From positions 434,001 through 498,000 of the forward strand of contig NZ_JAHFVL010000002.1 in assembly GCF_018599185.1 (NCBI RefSeq): 64,000 nt of DNA, read 5' to 3'. The position numbers and the translations under genes were made by a program. Position 1 is the stretch's first letter. Each line of letters opens with the position of its first letter. The notes under the pieces were generated by a model, which searched no databases, was not told where the DNA came from, and saw nothing but the letters and a program-made list of their open reading frames with translations. This document shows, piece by piece, positions 11,251 through 18,385 of the stretch. Source of the stretch: Rhodanobacter sp. LX-99. GTDB taxonomy: Bacteria > Pseudomonadota > Gammaproteobacteria > Xanthomonadales > Rhodanobacteraceae.

Positions 11251-11529
11251 GCCGGGTGCGACCTGCCGGCCGTAGCCGCTACGGCGTCATCCTGCCGGAG
11301 CGCAGCGTATGGCAGATGCCATGAAGTGGATGCCGCGACTGCGTGCAGCATGACTTGGCCCGGATGCTGCACGCCGCTCCATGTTCAGCTTGATTTGCCA
11401 GGCCCGCTGCGCGGGACCGACGATGAACTCGTCGCTGAGATGATCGTGTGGGTGGTGTGTTCGATGCGCAAGCCCGGCCCGGGCCGAGGCTGAACCTGGG
11501 GCAGGCTCAGCCGCGGACAGGATTTGCGG
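11251..11529. other. Intergenic region after hsdR, no gene seen
   Basis: There is no convincing coding region here. A short hairpin (GCCGTAG / CTACGGC) lies about 20 nt after the hsdR stop and could act as a weak terminator, but no T-run follows it. The rest is host-like G+C-rich sequence leading to the tRNA-Leu terminator. Confidence 0.4.
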
Positions 11530-11557
11530 AACAAAACAAAGGCCCCGAAGGGGCCTT
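11530..11557 (-). terminator. Rho-independent terminator of the disrupted tRNA-Leu gene
   Basis: On the minus strand a perfect 8-bp stem AAGGCCCC / GGGGCCTT with a 3-nt loop (11539-11557) is followed by TGTTTTGTT. It lies just past the CCA end of the 3' half of the tRNA-Leu gene, so it is the host gene's own terminator, left outside the element. Confidence 0.8.
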
Positions 11558-11563
11558 GGTCAT

Positions 11564-11619
11564 TGGTACCGGTGAGAGGACTCGAACCTCCACTGTGTCA
11601 CCACAAGCGGATTTTGAGT
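11564..11619 (-). pseudogene. 3' half of disrupted tRNA-Leu(CAA), attL
   Basis: On the minus strand this carries part of the anticodon loop and, in order, the 3' anticodon stem TCCGC, the long class II variable arm (TTGTG GTGA CACAG), the T-arm with TTCGAGT, the acceptor strand CACCGGT, discriminator A and an encoded CCA. Upstream of the loop the tRNA sequence stops and element DNA begins. Joined to the 5' half at 19679-19716 it gives a complete tRNA-Leu whose anticodon stem (GCGGA/TCCGC) and acceptor stem pair. The 8-bp TTTTGAGT (11612-11619) is the left copy of the crossover core. Confidence 0.88.
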
Positions 11620-11668
11620 ACGTCGAATGTCAATGAATTTTGTTGAAAAACAACAATTTACGAATGAC

Positions 11669-11689
11669 GTAAGTAACAACGTAAGTAAC
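11669..11689. repeat. Candidate integrase arm-type sites, left end
   Basis: Two copies of GTAAGTAAC (11669-11677 and 11681-11689) lie 12 bp apart, about 50 bp inside attL. The same word recurs inside attR (19605-19624). Short direct repeats confined to both ends of an integrated element are typical of arm-type sites bound by the integrase N-terminal domain. Confidence 0.55.
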
Positions 11690-11986
11690 TAAATTAGCTA
11701 AACCAAAGGTAACCAAGTACTGCGGATGACGCCAGTTCCTAGCTGGGCAGGGATCGCGGTTAGCTACATAGTAGTACGGCGAACTTCGCTCCCGTACACG
11801 ATTGGTGCATAGAGCACTGCCCGGTACGAAGTCGCCAATCCACTTGTGCGCGATGGCTCTGCTTTGAGGTCACCAACGGTGATCAGACCTAGTATCCCCG
11901 ACTTCATACCATGATGCACCAAAGGCGAACGGGGTGCTTAAACCTATCGTCACGATGAAGGCGCTGAGTGACACCTCAACCTTCGT

Positions 11987-12234
11987 ATCTACGCGATGTA
12001 GGCGCGCTTGCCTGCGTAGATTCCCGTTGTCTGAAGGCACTGGGTAAAGGGAGATCGGACAACCGCCCCTTCCTGCAATGCAGGTTCCTGTAGCGCGCTG
12101 CCGACGACGTCCCTAGACGTAACGACCGGTCGCACTTTCCCCGTGCAAGGGAAAGTGCGTCCAACGAACCCTTCCGTAATGAATGGGATAACCAAATAGA
12201 ACCTCGGCGCTAGCGCCGAGCGGGCTGTGCCCGC
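11987..12234. other. Inverted-repeat-rich noncoding region of the element
   Basis: No gene is supported between attL (11620) and 12257. The second half is packed with stem-loops. These are ATCTACGC/GCGTAGAT (11987-12021, with a smaller inner stem AGGC/GCCT), CCTGC/GCAGG (12072-12084), a perfect 11-bp stem CGCACTTTCCC/GGGAAAGTGCG (12131-12159), an 18-bp palindrome (12203-12220) and GCGGGC/GCCCGC (12220-12234). It could be a rolling-circle origin, a structured leader of the 12258 gene, or a noncoding RNA. The sequence alone does not decide. Confidence 0.45.
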
Positions 12235-12257
12235 TTGTTGATAGGAGAGAAAGAAGA

Positions 12258-12461
12258 ATGAGTTTGATTGAACCGCGAAAGGTGAAGACGAAGTCGGAAC
12301 TGGTCCAAGTGCTTGCTAACACGATGATCGAATTTGTTGGCGAGCATGATGCGTCAGACGAGATGGGTCTTCGACGAGTTACCAAAGAACTGAAAACAAT
12401 GATCAGAAACAAGAAAAGTGTTCATGTCGTTTTACTGGAAAAGAAGAGGAGCAATCAATGA
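12258..12461 (+). CDS. Small element protein, function unknown
   Basis: A 67-residue basic protein with a strong ribosome site (AGGAGAGAAAGAAG before the ATG). It begins MSLIEPRKVKTKSELVQVL and ends in a lysine-rich tail, and is probably all helix with one short strand. The stop overlaps the next start (ATGA), so it opens a three-gene operon. I do not recognise the family. Its size, charge and position suit a regulator or accessory protein of the element. Confidence 0.65.
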   Translation: MSLIEPRKVKTKSELVQVLANTMIEFVGEHDASDEMGLRRVTKELKTMIRNKKSVHVVLLEKKRSNQ

Positions 12462-12679
12462 TGACGTTCGAGCAATGGATTGAATTGATGAAGGTGCTGG
12501 GTGATCCGTACGGTGCAATTCATGAATCATGGTTCAAGGATGTGCGTGATGCCGTTATGGACTTCGCGGCGGCGCATGCCCCGCGACTGGAACAACCATG
12601 TGGCGTGGTCTACGAACGGAGGGAGGAGAATGGTGACTACACGCTATGGCTGTCATCGCAACTACCGACTACCAAGTGA
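12458..12679 (+). CDS. Small element protein, function unknown
   Basis: A 73-residue acidic protein (opening MMTFEQWIELMKVLGDPYG) translationally coupled to the gene before it by a 4-nt ATGA overlap. The composition is aromatic-rich with no membrane segment. Its 3' end overlaps the next small gene by 50 nt in another frame. No family recognised. Confidence 0.6.
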   Translation: MMTFEQWIELMKVLGDPYGAIHESWFKDVRDAVMDFAAAHAPRLEQPCGVVYERREENGDYTLWLSSQLPTTK

Positions 12680-12830
12680 GCTTGTCGCTGAAGTTCAGCA
12701 GTTCGCTGCATATAACAACCTCTCAGAAAGCGAGGCGCTGCGACGTCTCCTCTGCGGGATGATCCGGCTGATGAATGCGCGTGGAAGCAGGCTCCTTTGG
12801 GGTTCTGCTTTCACCTTGGACAGTGACTGA
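12630..12830 (+). CDS. Ribbon-helix-helix-like DNA-binding protein
   Basis: A 66-residue protein with a very strong ribosome site (GGAGGGAGGAGA directly before the ATG). The segment YRLPSELVAEVQQFAAYNN followed by LSESEALRRLLCGMI fits a ribbon-helix-helix fold, with a short strand, helix, SES turn and second helix. Such proteins control plasmid copy number or partition, or act as antitoxins and transcription regulators. It is the last gene of the 12258-12830 operon and faces the Rep-like gene across a shared terminator, so control of Rep or of its own operon is plausible (inference). Confidence 0.6.
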   Translation: MVTTRYGCHRNYRLPSELVAEVQQFAAYNNLSESEALRRLLCGMIRLMNARGSRLLWGSAFTLDSD

Positions 12831-12832
12831 TG

Positions 12833-12860
12833 AAAAGCCCAGTCTGACGACTGGGCTTTT
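12833..12860. terminator. Bidirectional rho-independent terminator
   Basis: A perfect 12-bp inverted repeat AAAAGCCCAGTC / GACTGGGCTTTT with a 4-nt loop. A-run and T-run flanks let it work on both strands. It sits between the convergent small-gene operon (+) and the Rep-like gene (-). Confidence 0.9.
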
Positions 12861-12862
12861 CA

Positions 12863-13849
12863 TCAAGCGTCATGATGGCGTTTGACCGGTAGCAGAGGGG
12901 AGTTGGTCGAGCTTCCCGGCTTGCATCCAAGCAGCCACCCATTGAGTCCTTTGCCACTGAGTCGCTCATAGATTCGCACCATGTCGGCTAGTTCGCCGTA
13001 GGGTATGCGTTCGCCATCTTCCCAGCCGCTAGTTTCGTCGCTGAAGTTGTATGCCAGACGATTCTTGAAGCAATAGCTGGCGAGCTTGTAAAGCTTGGCT
13101 TCGAGGCTCTGCTTGTCTGGGTGATAGGTCATCGACAGGCGTGCCTGATGGGGTAATGACCACCGTTCATGAACCCAGTGATGGAACTCGTCGGCATCGA
13201 CATCCGCGACATCGACGGCGCAATGACAGTGAACTATCACCTGCGTTCTGGCGGCTTCTTCGGGGTTCTGCCGTCGAGCGATAAGAGCGCGGATCAGTCT
13301 TGCCTTCCGAGTGTCCGATGCCATCGAATACAGGGTGCCCGTGTCGATCACCTCGATCTCGAATGCTCCTTGCATCCATAGTTGCGGAAATCGTCGGCGC
13401 ATCGCCTTGGTTTCCCGTCGTGCTTGTTCAAGTGCGCTTTTAACGGCAGTCAATCCCGCTATCTCTGCCCGGCGTCCTCTCGTCGCGGCTATCGCAGCGC
13501 CGAACTCTTGGCTGCGTAGGTCGACTACATCGAAGATTACGGTTAGGTGTCGAAACGTCCTGTGCACGCTATCGTGCTGGTTGTGATGTCGCTCCTCAGC
13601 CCGCACCGCTAGCCGCTGATGCAGCGCATGCGCGTAACGATCTCTGCATAGTTTGCAATAGATGGATGAGCAATAAGCTCCTCGCCTGCAGTTCTCAATG
13701 CGGTCTGCCAGCACGTTGTCGCCGGATGCTCGCAACGCCTGTTGGACGACCGTCTTTGTGCGCTTGCTTCCATCAACGGGAGCGACCCGCCTCAGATATG
13801 CAAACTGGTCAGCTCTGGTGCTCTTGAGTTCGGCGAAATCTTTTGCCAT
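12863..13849 (-). CDS. Rolling-circle (HUH) replication initiator-like protein
   Basis: This 328-residue protein carries the three motifs of rolling-circle Rep proteins in order. Motif 1-like HLTVIF is at 101-106, a His-x-His metal-binding motif in IVHCHCAVD is at 207-209, and a YxxK nicking motif (Tyr259-Cys-Phe-Lys262, in LYKLASYCFK) follows. An N-terminal C-x5-C-x4-C-x2-C cluster (Cys54, 60, 65, 68) looks like a zinc site, as seen in several plasmid Reps. It would nick and join DNA at an origin to replicate the excised element. The assignment rests on motifs only; an inovirus Gp2-like replication protein is an alternative. No clear ribosome site is seen before the ATG. Confidence 0.6.
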   Translation of the reverse strand: MAKDFAELKSTRADQFAYLRRVAPVDGSKRTKTVVQQALRASGDNVLADRIENCRRGAYCSSIYCKLCRDRYAHALHQRLAVRAEERHHNQHDSVHRTFRHLTVIFDVVDLRSQEFGAAIAATRGRRAEIAGLTAVKSALEQARRETKAMRRRFPQLWMQGAFEIEVIDTGTLYSMASDTRKARLIRALIARRQNPEEAARTQVIVHCHCAVDVADVDADEFHHWVHERWSLPHQARLSMTYHPDKQSLEAKLYKLASYCFKNRLAYNFSDETSGWEDGERIPYGELADMVRIYERLSGKGLNGWLLGCKPGSSTNSPLLPVKRHHDA

Positions 13850-14183
13850 TGGGCTGGTGATTACTGGCTACTATCGCTGACTATGGTTACAGCGTCGACC
13901 GATAAACGGAACAGCTGACGCTCGGCTGCTGGAGCACGGCACACTGTGTTGCCGGAAAGCGTTGTCTACCGGGCGATGCGGCTTGGCATTGACAGCAATT
14001 CAGGTGCGCTGGCGCTCGGCTGGGACAATAGTATTAGAAAAGAGCAGAGGGGAACCATCCGAGAGCGAAGGTGGCCAGTGAATGCCGAACTCCGGTTCCG
14101 TCCTGCTGTGAAAAACTGACGGCTAGTTCGAACTGGTCACGGTAGACTCTAACCGTAACCCAAAATATCGCTTGGGATGCACA
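13850..14183. other. Noncoding region upstream of the Rep-like gene
   Basis: No supported gene. The region contains several short repeats able to pair: GGAACC (14051-14056) with GGTTCC (14094-14099), a GTTCGAAC palindrome, and ACGGT/ACCGT around 14142-14158. It could hold the rep promoter and, possibly, the replication origin. Confidence 0.35.
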
Positions 14184-14209
14184 AAAAACCCAGCATGCGC
14201 TGGGCTTTT
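14184..14209. terminator. Rho-independent terminator
   Basis: A CCCAGC / GCTGGG stem with ATGC loop (14189-14204) is flanked by an A-run on the left and TTTT on the right. It lies just past the stop of the minus-strand gene 14219-14572 and can terminate it. Confidence 0.75.
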
Positions 14210-14218
14210 CTGGTTAGG

Positions 14219-14572
14219 TCAAGGTCTGGCACCACCGTCAACCGGATGAAGTCGCGTGTCGGTATCTATGCCTTCAAAATCGTTCTTTAAACAATGATCT
14301 ACTGCGACTTTTTGCAGCAATCCGGAAGAATCAGTCGGACGCATGGTGACGTAATTGAGGAAAGACATAGCTTGATTAACGGTCAATCCTTCTTGCATCA
14401 ACTCTACTATCTTCTCTTCGTTAGTGGTTGACGTGTCAAGTCGGATCGAAGCTGCCTTAGATACGTAGCCGCCCACCTTAGTGCATTTTTCCTGTAGGTC
14501 ATCCTGTTGTGCATGTGAGTTTGCGCTTAGTGAAAGCAAAAAAACTCCAAATACCGCGACGATTTTGTGCAT
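14219..14572 (-). CDS. Small exported protein, function unknown
   Basis: The 117-residue protein has a clear signal peptide (MHKIVAVFGVFLLSLSANSHA, with cleavage expected after SHA). The mature part has only two cysteines (CTKVG and DHCLKN), which could form one disulfide. The ribosome site AGGGGA is well placed before the ATG. No family recognised; the shape is that of a small periplasmic protein. It is a separate unit in the element, with its own terminator. Confidence 0.6.
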   Translation of the reverse strand: MHKIVAVFGVFLLSLSANSHAQQDDLQEKCTKVGGYVSKAASIRLDTSTTNEEKIVELMQEGLTVNQAMSFLNYVTMRPTDSSGLLQKVAVDHCLKNDFEGIDTDTRLHPVDGGARP

Positions 14573-14749
14573 TCGTTTTCCCCTGTTAGGTTGGTGCGCC
14601 CTGATGAGGTGTTTCGCGGCTCGCCAGTGCGCGGCTATTTTACTGTGGAGGTTGTGTAATCCGAAATGTTATGGCGGTTCCGACTGTGATCCGTGTAAAT
14701 CTTGCTGCCTCGCCGGACGTGCGCCGCTGCCATGCATGGGGTAGGACGC

Positions 14750-14920
14750 TATGAAACCCTGACCATCAAGCTCGCTCCGCCTGAGAACTTAGTATGAAAT
14801 CAGGGTTTCATACTAAGCTTGCACAAGCTATTGATATTTATTGACAAATAATTGCTTATGGCGCTTTACTTCGGCGCAGCTAAGTATCAAAATCAATGAG
14901 ACGACCTATTTCATACTGAG
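14750..14920. repeat. Array of related half-sites upstream of a tyrosine recombinase
   Basis: The central site is a perfect inverted repeat, CTTAGTATGAAA (14788-14799), 6-nt spacer TCAGGG, TTTCATACTAAG (14806-14817). Relatives occur nearby: TATGAAACCCTGA (14750-14762, inverted copy of arm plus spacer), CTAAGTATCAAA (14879-14890, 10/12) and TTTCATACTGAG (14909-14920, 11/12), the last ending 6 nt before the recombinase ATG. The 12-6-12 layout resembles recombinase core sites (compare the 11-6-11 of dif), but it could equally be an operator. Apart from this array, 14573-14926 holds nothing I can annotate. Confidence 0.7.
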
Positions 14921-14926
14921 TTAATC

Positions 14927-15526
14927 ATGGTTGGTTCTATCCGCCGCCACGCCCGCGACGTCAGCCCAAAAGACGTACAGCGGTTCCTTCGCTGGGTATC
15001 CATCGAAGGACGCCATCGAGAGCGAAACCGGGTCATCGCATGCCTAAGCTTCTTCGCCGGGCTGCGTGCGAGCGAGATCGCCCAAGCTAGATGGCGAATG
15101 GTGCTGGACGCTGAAGGGGAGGTCGGCGAAACCCTTCGTCTAGAGAACGAGGCGGCTAAGAAGCTGAGCGGAAGGGTAATTCCATTGAAGGCGGAGACGC
15201 GTGAAGCACTAGCTGAATATCTGACGACGTTTGACCAGTCGCCAAGTCGAGAGGACTTCATCTTGCGCAGTGAGCGCGGTGGACGGATGCGTGCGCAGTC
15301 GATCGTGAACTGGTTTCGGGAGGTTTACGCGAGTCTGGGTATCGCCGGCGCTAGTAGCCACAGCGGTCGCCGGCACTTCGTCACGATGGCAGCTAGGCGA
15401 ATATCAGAAGCAGGTGGGTCACTGCGTGATATACAAGAATTAGCCGGGCATCGAGCGCTGTCGACGACCCAGCTGTATATCGCGCACAACACCGATGCAC
15501 AAAAGCGTGTTGTCGATCTGATCTAG
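14927..15526 (+). CDS. FimB-sized tyrosine recombinase, catalytic domain only
   Basis: The 199-residue protein has all six catalytic positions of tyrosine recombinases: Arg47 (GLRASE), Lys78 or 79, His145 and Arg148 (HSGR), His175 (LAGH) and nucleophile Tyr184 (LYIAH). The arm-binding and core-binding N-terminal domains of phage integrases are missing, as in FimB/FimE inversion recombinases. It is distinct from the element integrase at 18386-19570. The inverted-repeat array directly upstream may be its recombination site or operator. It could invert or resolve DNA within the element (inference). Confidence 0.8.
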   Translation: MVGSIRRHARDVSPKDVQRFLRWVSIEGRHRERNRVIACLSFFAGLRASEIAQARWRMVLDAEGEVGETLRLENEAAKKLSGRVIPLKAETREALAEYLTTFDQSPSREDFILRSERGGRMRAQSIVNWFREVYASLGIAGASSHSGRRHFVTMAARRISEAGGSLRDIQELAGHRALSTTQLYIAHNTDAQKRVVDLI

Positions 15527-15545
15527 GATTGCAACTGGTAGCGGG

Positions 15546-17165
15546 TCACTTTTTTCTACCGCGCCTTCGTTCCTTCAGCTTCATCCAGATGCCACGGAGT
15601 GCAGTGACCTGGCGCTGATTCAGACCCATCCCATCCATTAGAGTAGCTCGATCAACAAGATCAAGTGCTGCCGCAGTTTCCTTGTTCCTAATCAGCCGAT
15701 CGATGATGCGAACATTCACTGCTTCGATTCCAGCCATCGGCAGTGGTAGCTTCTCGACCTCAGATGGTTCAAATGTCATGACGCCACCGCCATAGCTGCG
15801 TCCCGTGACCTCAGATGCGGCGAAGGTCAGCGAATTATTGAACGCTGCCGCGAGTACATCCGCCGCGACACCATCCACTAGCCGACCCCGATGTAAAGTG
15901 TCGGTGCAGATCGCCCGCGTCCGGTTAGCGACCAGCCTTGGGCAGTGATCAGCTTGTCGCAGGAAGAATACGTCGGGTGTCCAGACAGATGGAACGACGT
16001 ACCACTCCTTACGTATCCCGCACTTGTATCCGGTGTTTACACCTTTCTCCTCTCCGTGTTTTATGTACCGCTTCACAGCTGCACCATGGGGCGGTGTCGG
16101 AAGGAACATGTGTGCCTTCTTCCCCAATTCCACCCACGCATCGAAATCGTTCTCTTCAAAAACGATCCCGGCTAGCGCCGCAGATCGCCCGACAATAGGA
16201 ATCGTCGATTCGTCCAGTTTGCGCACAGAACGATCTTCGGCATCAAGCAGGAAGTAGTCGTTGTCTCCCGTTACTACACCGACATCAATGTCGATGAAGT
16301 TCCTCAACTGAGGCACATCTGTTCTTTCCCGTAGCTCGCGCAGGAGAAGAATCTCGCTCTTGTCGAGAAAGTACTTGGTCCACTTCTCAGATGCGTGGTC
16401 GACAGGCTTGATCGGTCGCTTAGCCAAACGACCGAGATCAATGTCGCTTAGCATGGACGCGTTCTCGACTTCGTGCACACGAATGCCGCGCTGCCGGGTA
16501 ACCGCTCGATCTGCCAGAATTAGCACGATTTCCTGTTGAATATCAGGAAATACCAGCCGCTCAAAAGCGACTATATTGATTTGCGGGAAGTACTCTGCGA
16601 GGTACTGTCGCACTTCAGCTGCATATCCCACTTGGAACAGCTCCGCTGGTATCACGAGCGCCAAACGACCGTGTTCTGTTAGCAGCGCCGCTGAAATTGC
16701 CAAGAAGGGCAACCATGCGTTGGATAGTCGACTTGGATTGAGCCCGATGCGACGCATCAGACCAAATGCCTGCTGCCGTTGTTCTTCTGGGAAATCTTGG
16801 TAGCGAACGAAGGGTGGGTTGCCAATGATGACGTCGTAGCGTGTCCCATCGGCGAAGGCTTTCTCCGCGTGATCGAAAAAACTGCTGTGAAGGACCTTTG
16901 TCTTTACGTTGCCGGTAACGTCCTTCAGGCGGGCGCGAGCTTTCTTTGCCTCTTCGTCGAACAGCTCAACCCCTGTCAATGTCGTCGTCGACCGGAGTGA
17001 GCGAAGTCGTTTTGCAGCCTCGATGAGTATGTTGCCGTCGCCGCACGAAGGTTCAAGAACCGTATCTGCCTTGCTCCGAATTGCCCATTCTGCAAGGTAG
17101 TGAGCGATAGGTTGCGGGGTGTAGTAGCCACCGCGAAGTTTGTCGTGGCTCGGTTGGTTCTTCAA
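15546..17165 (-). CDS. N6-adenine DNA methyltransferase (type II-like)
   Basis: A class I SAM-dependent adenine methyltransferase of 539 residues. The SAM motif is LEPSCGDGN (Glu38 region) and the catalytic motif is NPPF (116-119, in VIIGNPPFVRYQDF), in the gamma order with the target-recognition part C-terminal. It probably protects DNA from the endonuclease encoded just upstream at 17172. The best start is TTG at 17165, because no early ATG exists. The upstream gene's TGA is in the same frame, with only GTA ATT between it and this TTG, so coupling or rare readthrough is possible. Target sequence unknown. Confidence 0.8.
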   Translation of the reverse strand: MKNQPSHDKLRGGYYTPQPIAHYLAEWAIRSKADTVLEPSCGDGNILIEAAKRLRSLRSTTTLTGVELFDEEAKKARARLKDVTGNVKTKVLHSSFFDHAEKAFADGTRYDVIIGNPPFVRYQDFPEEQRQQAFGLMRRIGLNPSRLSNAWLPFLAISAALLTEHGRLALVIPAELFQVGYAAEVRQYLAEYFPQINIVAFERLVFPDIQQEIVLILADRAVTRQRGIRVHEVENASMLSDIDLGRLAKRPIKPVDHASEKWTKYFLDKSEILLLRELRERTDVPQLRNFIDIDVGVVTGDNDYFLLDAEDRSVRKLDESTIPIVGRSAALAGIVFEENDFDAWVELGKKAHMFLPTPPHGAAVKRYIKHGEEKGVNTGYKCGIRKEWYVVPSVWTPDVFFLRQADHCPRLVANRTRAICTDTLHRGRLVDGVAADVLAAAFNNSLTFAASEVTGRSYGGGVMTFEPSEVEKLPLPMAGIEAVNVRIIDRLIRNKETAAALDLVDRATLMDGMGLNQRQVTALRGIWMKLKERRRGRKK

Positions 17166-17171
17166 AATTAC

Positions 17172-18122
17172 TCACTTGTCGTGCGGTGGCAAACCCTTGT
17201 ACCGCTCTACGTAGCAGCGGTGGATTTTGCTCATGAATTTTTCATATCTCAAGGGGGAGTCAGCAGCCGGGACTTCGGGATCAATTTCCCCCGTTTCCGG
17301 GTTCCAGACCACGAATGCAATCGCTTCTGCGAGATGACTTTGATCTATCACGTACTCACGCGTCGCTAGGCGTTCGAGTGTCCTTATGATGTCTAACTGC
17401 TGAGAGCTACGAAGGGCAGGCTTGGGAACCGCGATAAGGAAACCAACAATCGCGTAGGGGAACCGCGTGTGAACTGTGGTCGCCTCCGTACCGAGATCGT
17501 TAACCATGTTCTGCCAGTTCTTCTGAATACTCTTTTGGTCATTCAGTGTCTTGCTGTCATACGCGATTCGGACGCCGTCAGGTCTGTATGCGACATCGAA
17601 ATTCTGCGGACGTACACCACCAATTACCCGAGCGGGTCCTACCTCGACGCAATCCGGTTGAGGTGGTAAGAGCGTGGAGGCTGTCTTGTATTCAGCTACT
17701 GGGATATTTCCGAGCATAGTCGAGAGGGCTTTCCCGACGGCACGGTCGAATGTAAGCCCGAAGTCCATGCCTTGTTTCTTGTCGAACGCGGACGCGAACT
17801 TCTTGTCCTGTCTGACGATATCTGCCCACTCGGCAGGCAACCCTGCTTCTTCAGCAGTCAAAGTGCCGTTGTTAGCTAATCCAGCTGGTGAAGGCGCAAT
17901 TTCTGCGGCTTCGGTCGGAGCGTTGGTGTCGGCTTCGAGCAATTGGTCAGTGTCCGCATTTGCAGCGGAGTCGAGTTCACCGATGCCTTCGTCCCCATTG
18001 CTCTCGTCGCCTTCTGTCCTTGCAGATCGAGGCTTGGTTCCGATGCGCCATATGAAACCCCACTTGCGTATGTCGTCAGTGTCGAATGCAAGTGTAGGTG
18101 CGGTACTTGAAAGCGCTGCCAT
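17172..18122 (-). CDS. Probable type II restriction endonuclease (PD-(D/E)xK-like)
   Basis: A 316-residue protein with an acidic, Ala/Asn-rich linker (about 35-85) before a globular C-terminal part. The stretch NFDVAYRPDGVRIAYDSKT places Asp176 and Asp189-x-Lys191 on adjacent strands, as in PD-(D/E)xK nucleases. It is immediately upstream of and co-directional with an adenine methyltransferase, as expected of a restriction gene. The ATG at 18122 was chosen because GGAGAACAGGG precedes it. A longer in-frame start at 18389 would read through the tRNA-Leu gene and is rejected. I do not recognise a named family, so the restriction role is inferred from motif and neighbour. Confidence 0.55.
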   Translation of the reverse strand: MAALSSTAPTLAFDTDDIRKWGFIWRIGTKPRSARTEGDESNGDEGIGELDSAANADTDQLLEADTNAPTEAAEIAPSPAGLANNGTLTAEEAGLPAEWADIVRQDKKFASAFDKKQGMDFGLTFDRAVGKALSTMLGNIPVAEYKTASTLLPPQPDCVEVGPARVIGGVRPQNFDVAYRPDGVRIAYDSKTLNDQKSIQKNWQNMVNDLGTEATTVHTRFPYAIVGFLIAVPKPALRSSQQLDIIRTLERLATREYVIDQSHLAEAIAFVVWNPETGEIDPEVPAADSPLRYEKFMSKIHRCYVERYKGLPPHDK

Positions 18123-18278
18123 CCCTGTTCTCCGGTTTGTTCTCCGGCAGGAAGGTAGCAACGTCGTTCGCCCGAGTCTACGCATAATGCGTATCGGGTG
18201 TTTCAAAGGTTGAGATTCAGGACGAGTCAGCTCGTCGATCGCTGCGCGCGCTCGATGCCAACTATATGAGAGTAGTTG

Positions 18279-18361
18279 TACCGGCGAGAGGACTCGAACC
18301 TCCACGACATCGCTGCCAGTGGATTTTGAGTCCACCGCGTCTACCATTCCGCCACGCCGGC
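18279..18361 (-). tRNA. tRNA-Leu(CAA), element-borne replacement copy
   Basis: A complete tRNA-Leu: acceptor GCCGGCG/CGCCGGT, D-arm, anticodon stem GTGGA/TCCAC around loop CTCAAAA (anticodon CAA), a long variable arm and T-loop TTCGAGT. The 3' end is not followed by CCA (CAA is encoded), so CCA must be added enzymatically. Compared with the split host gene it differs in the acceptor, anticodon stem and variable arm, with compensating changes that keep pairing. Position 1:72 is a G-U pair in both. A TATGAT box (18370-18375) 8 nt upstream could be its own -10. It lies 24 bp downstream of the integrase stop. Confidence 0.92.
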
Positions 18362-18385
18362 ATCCGGGTATCATACCGTGTCTAG

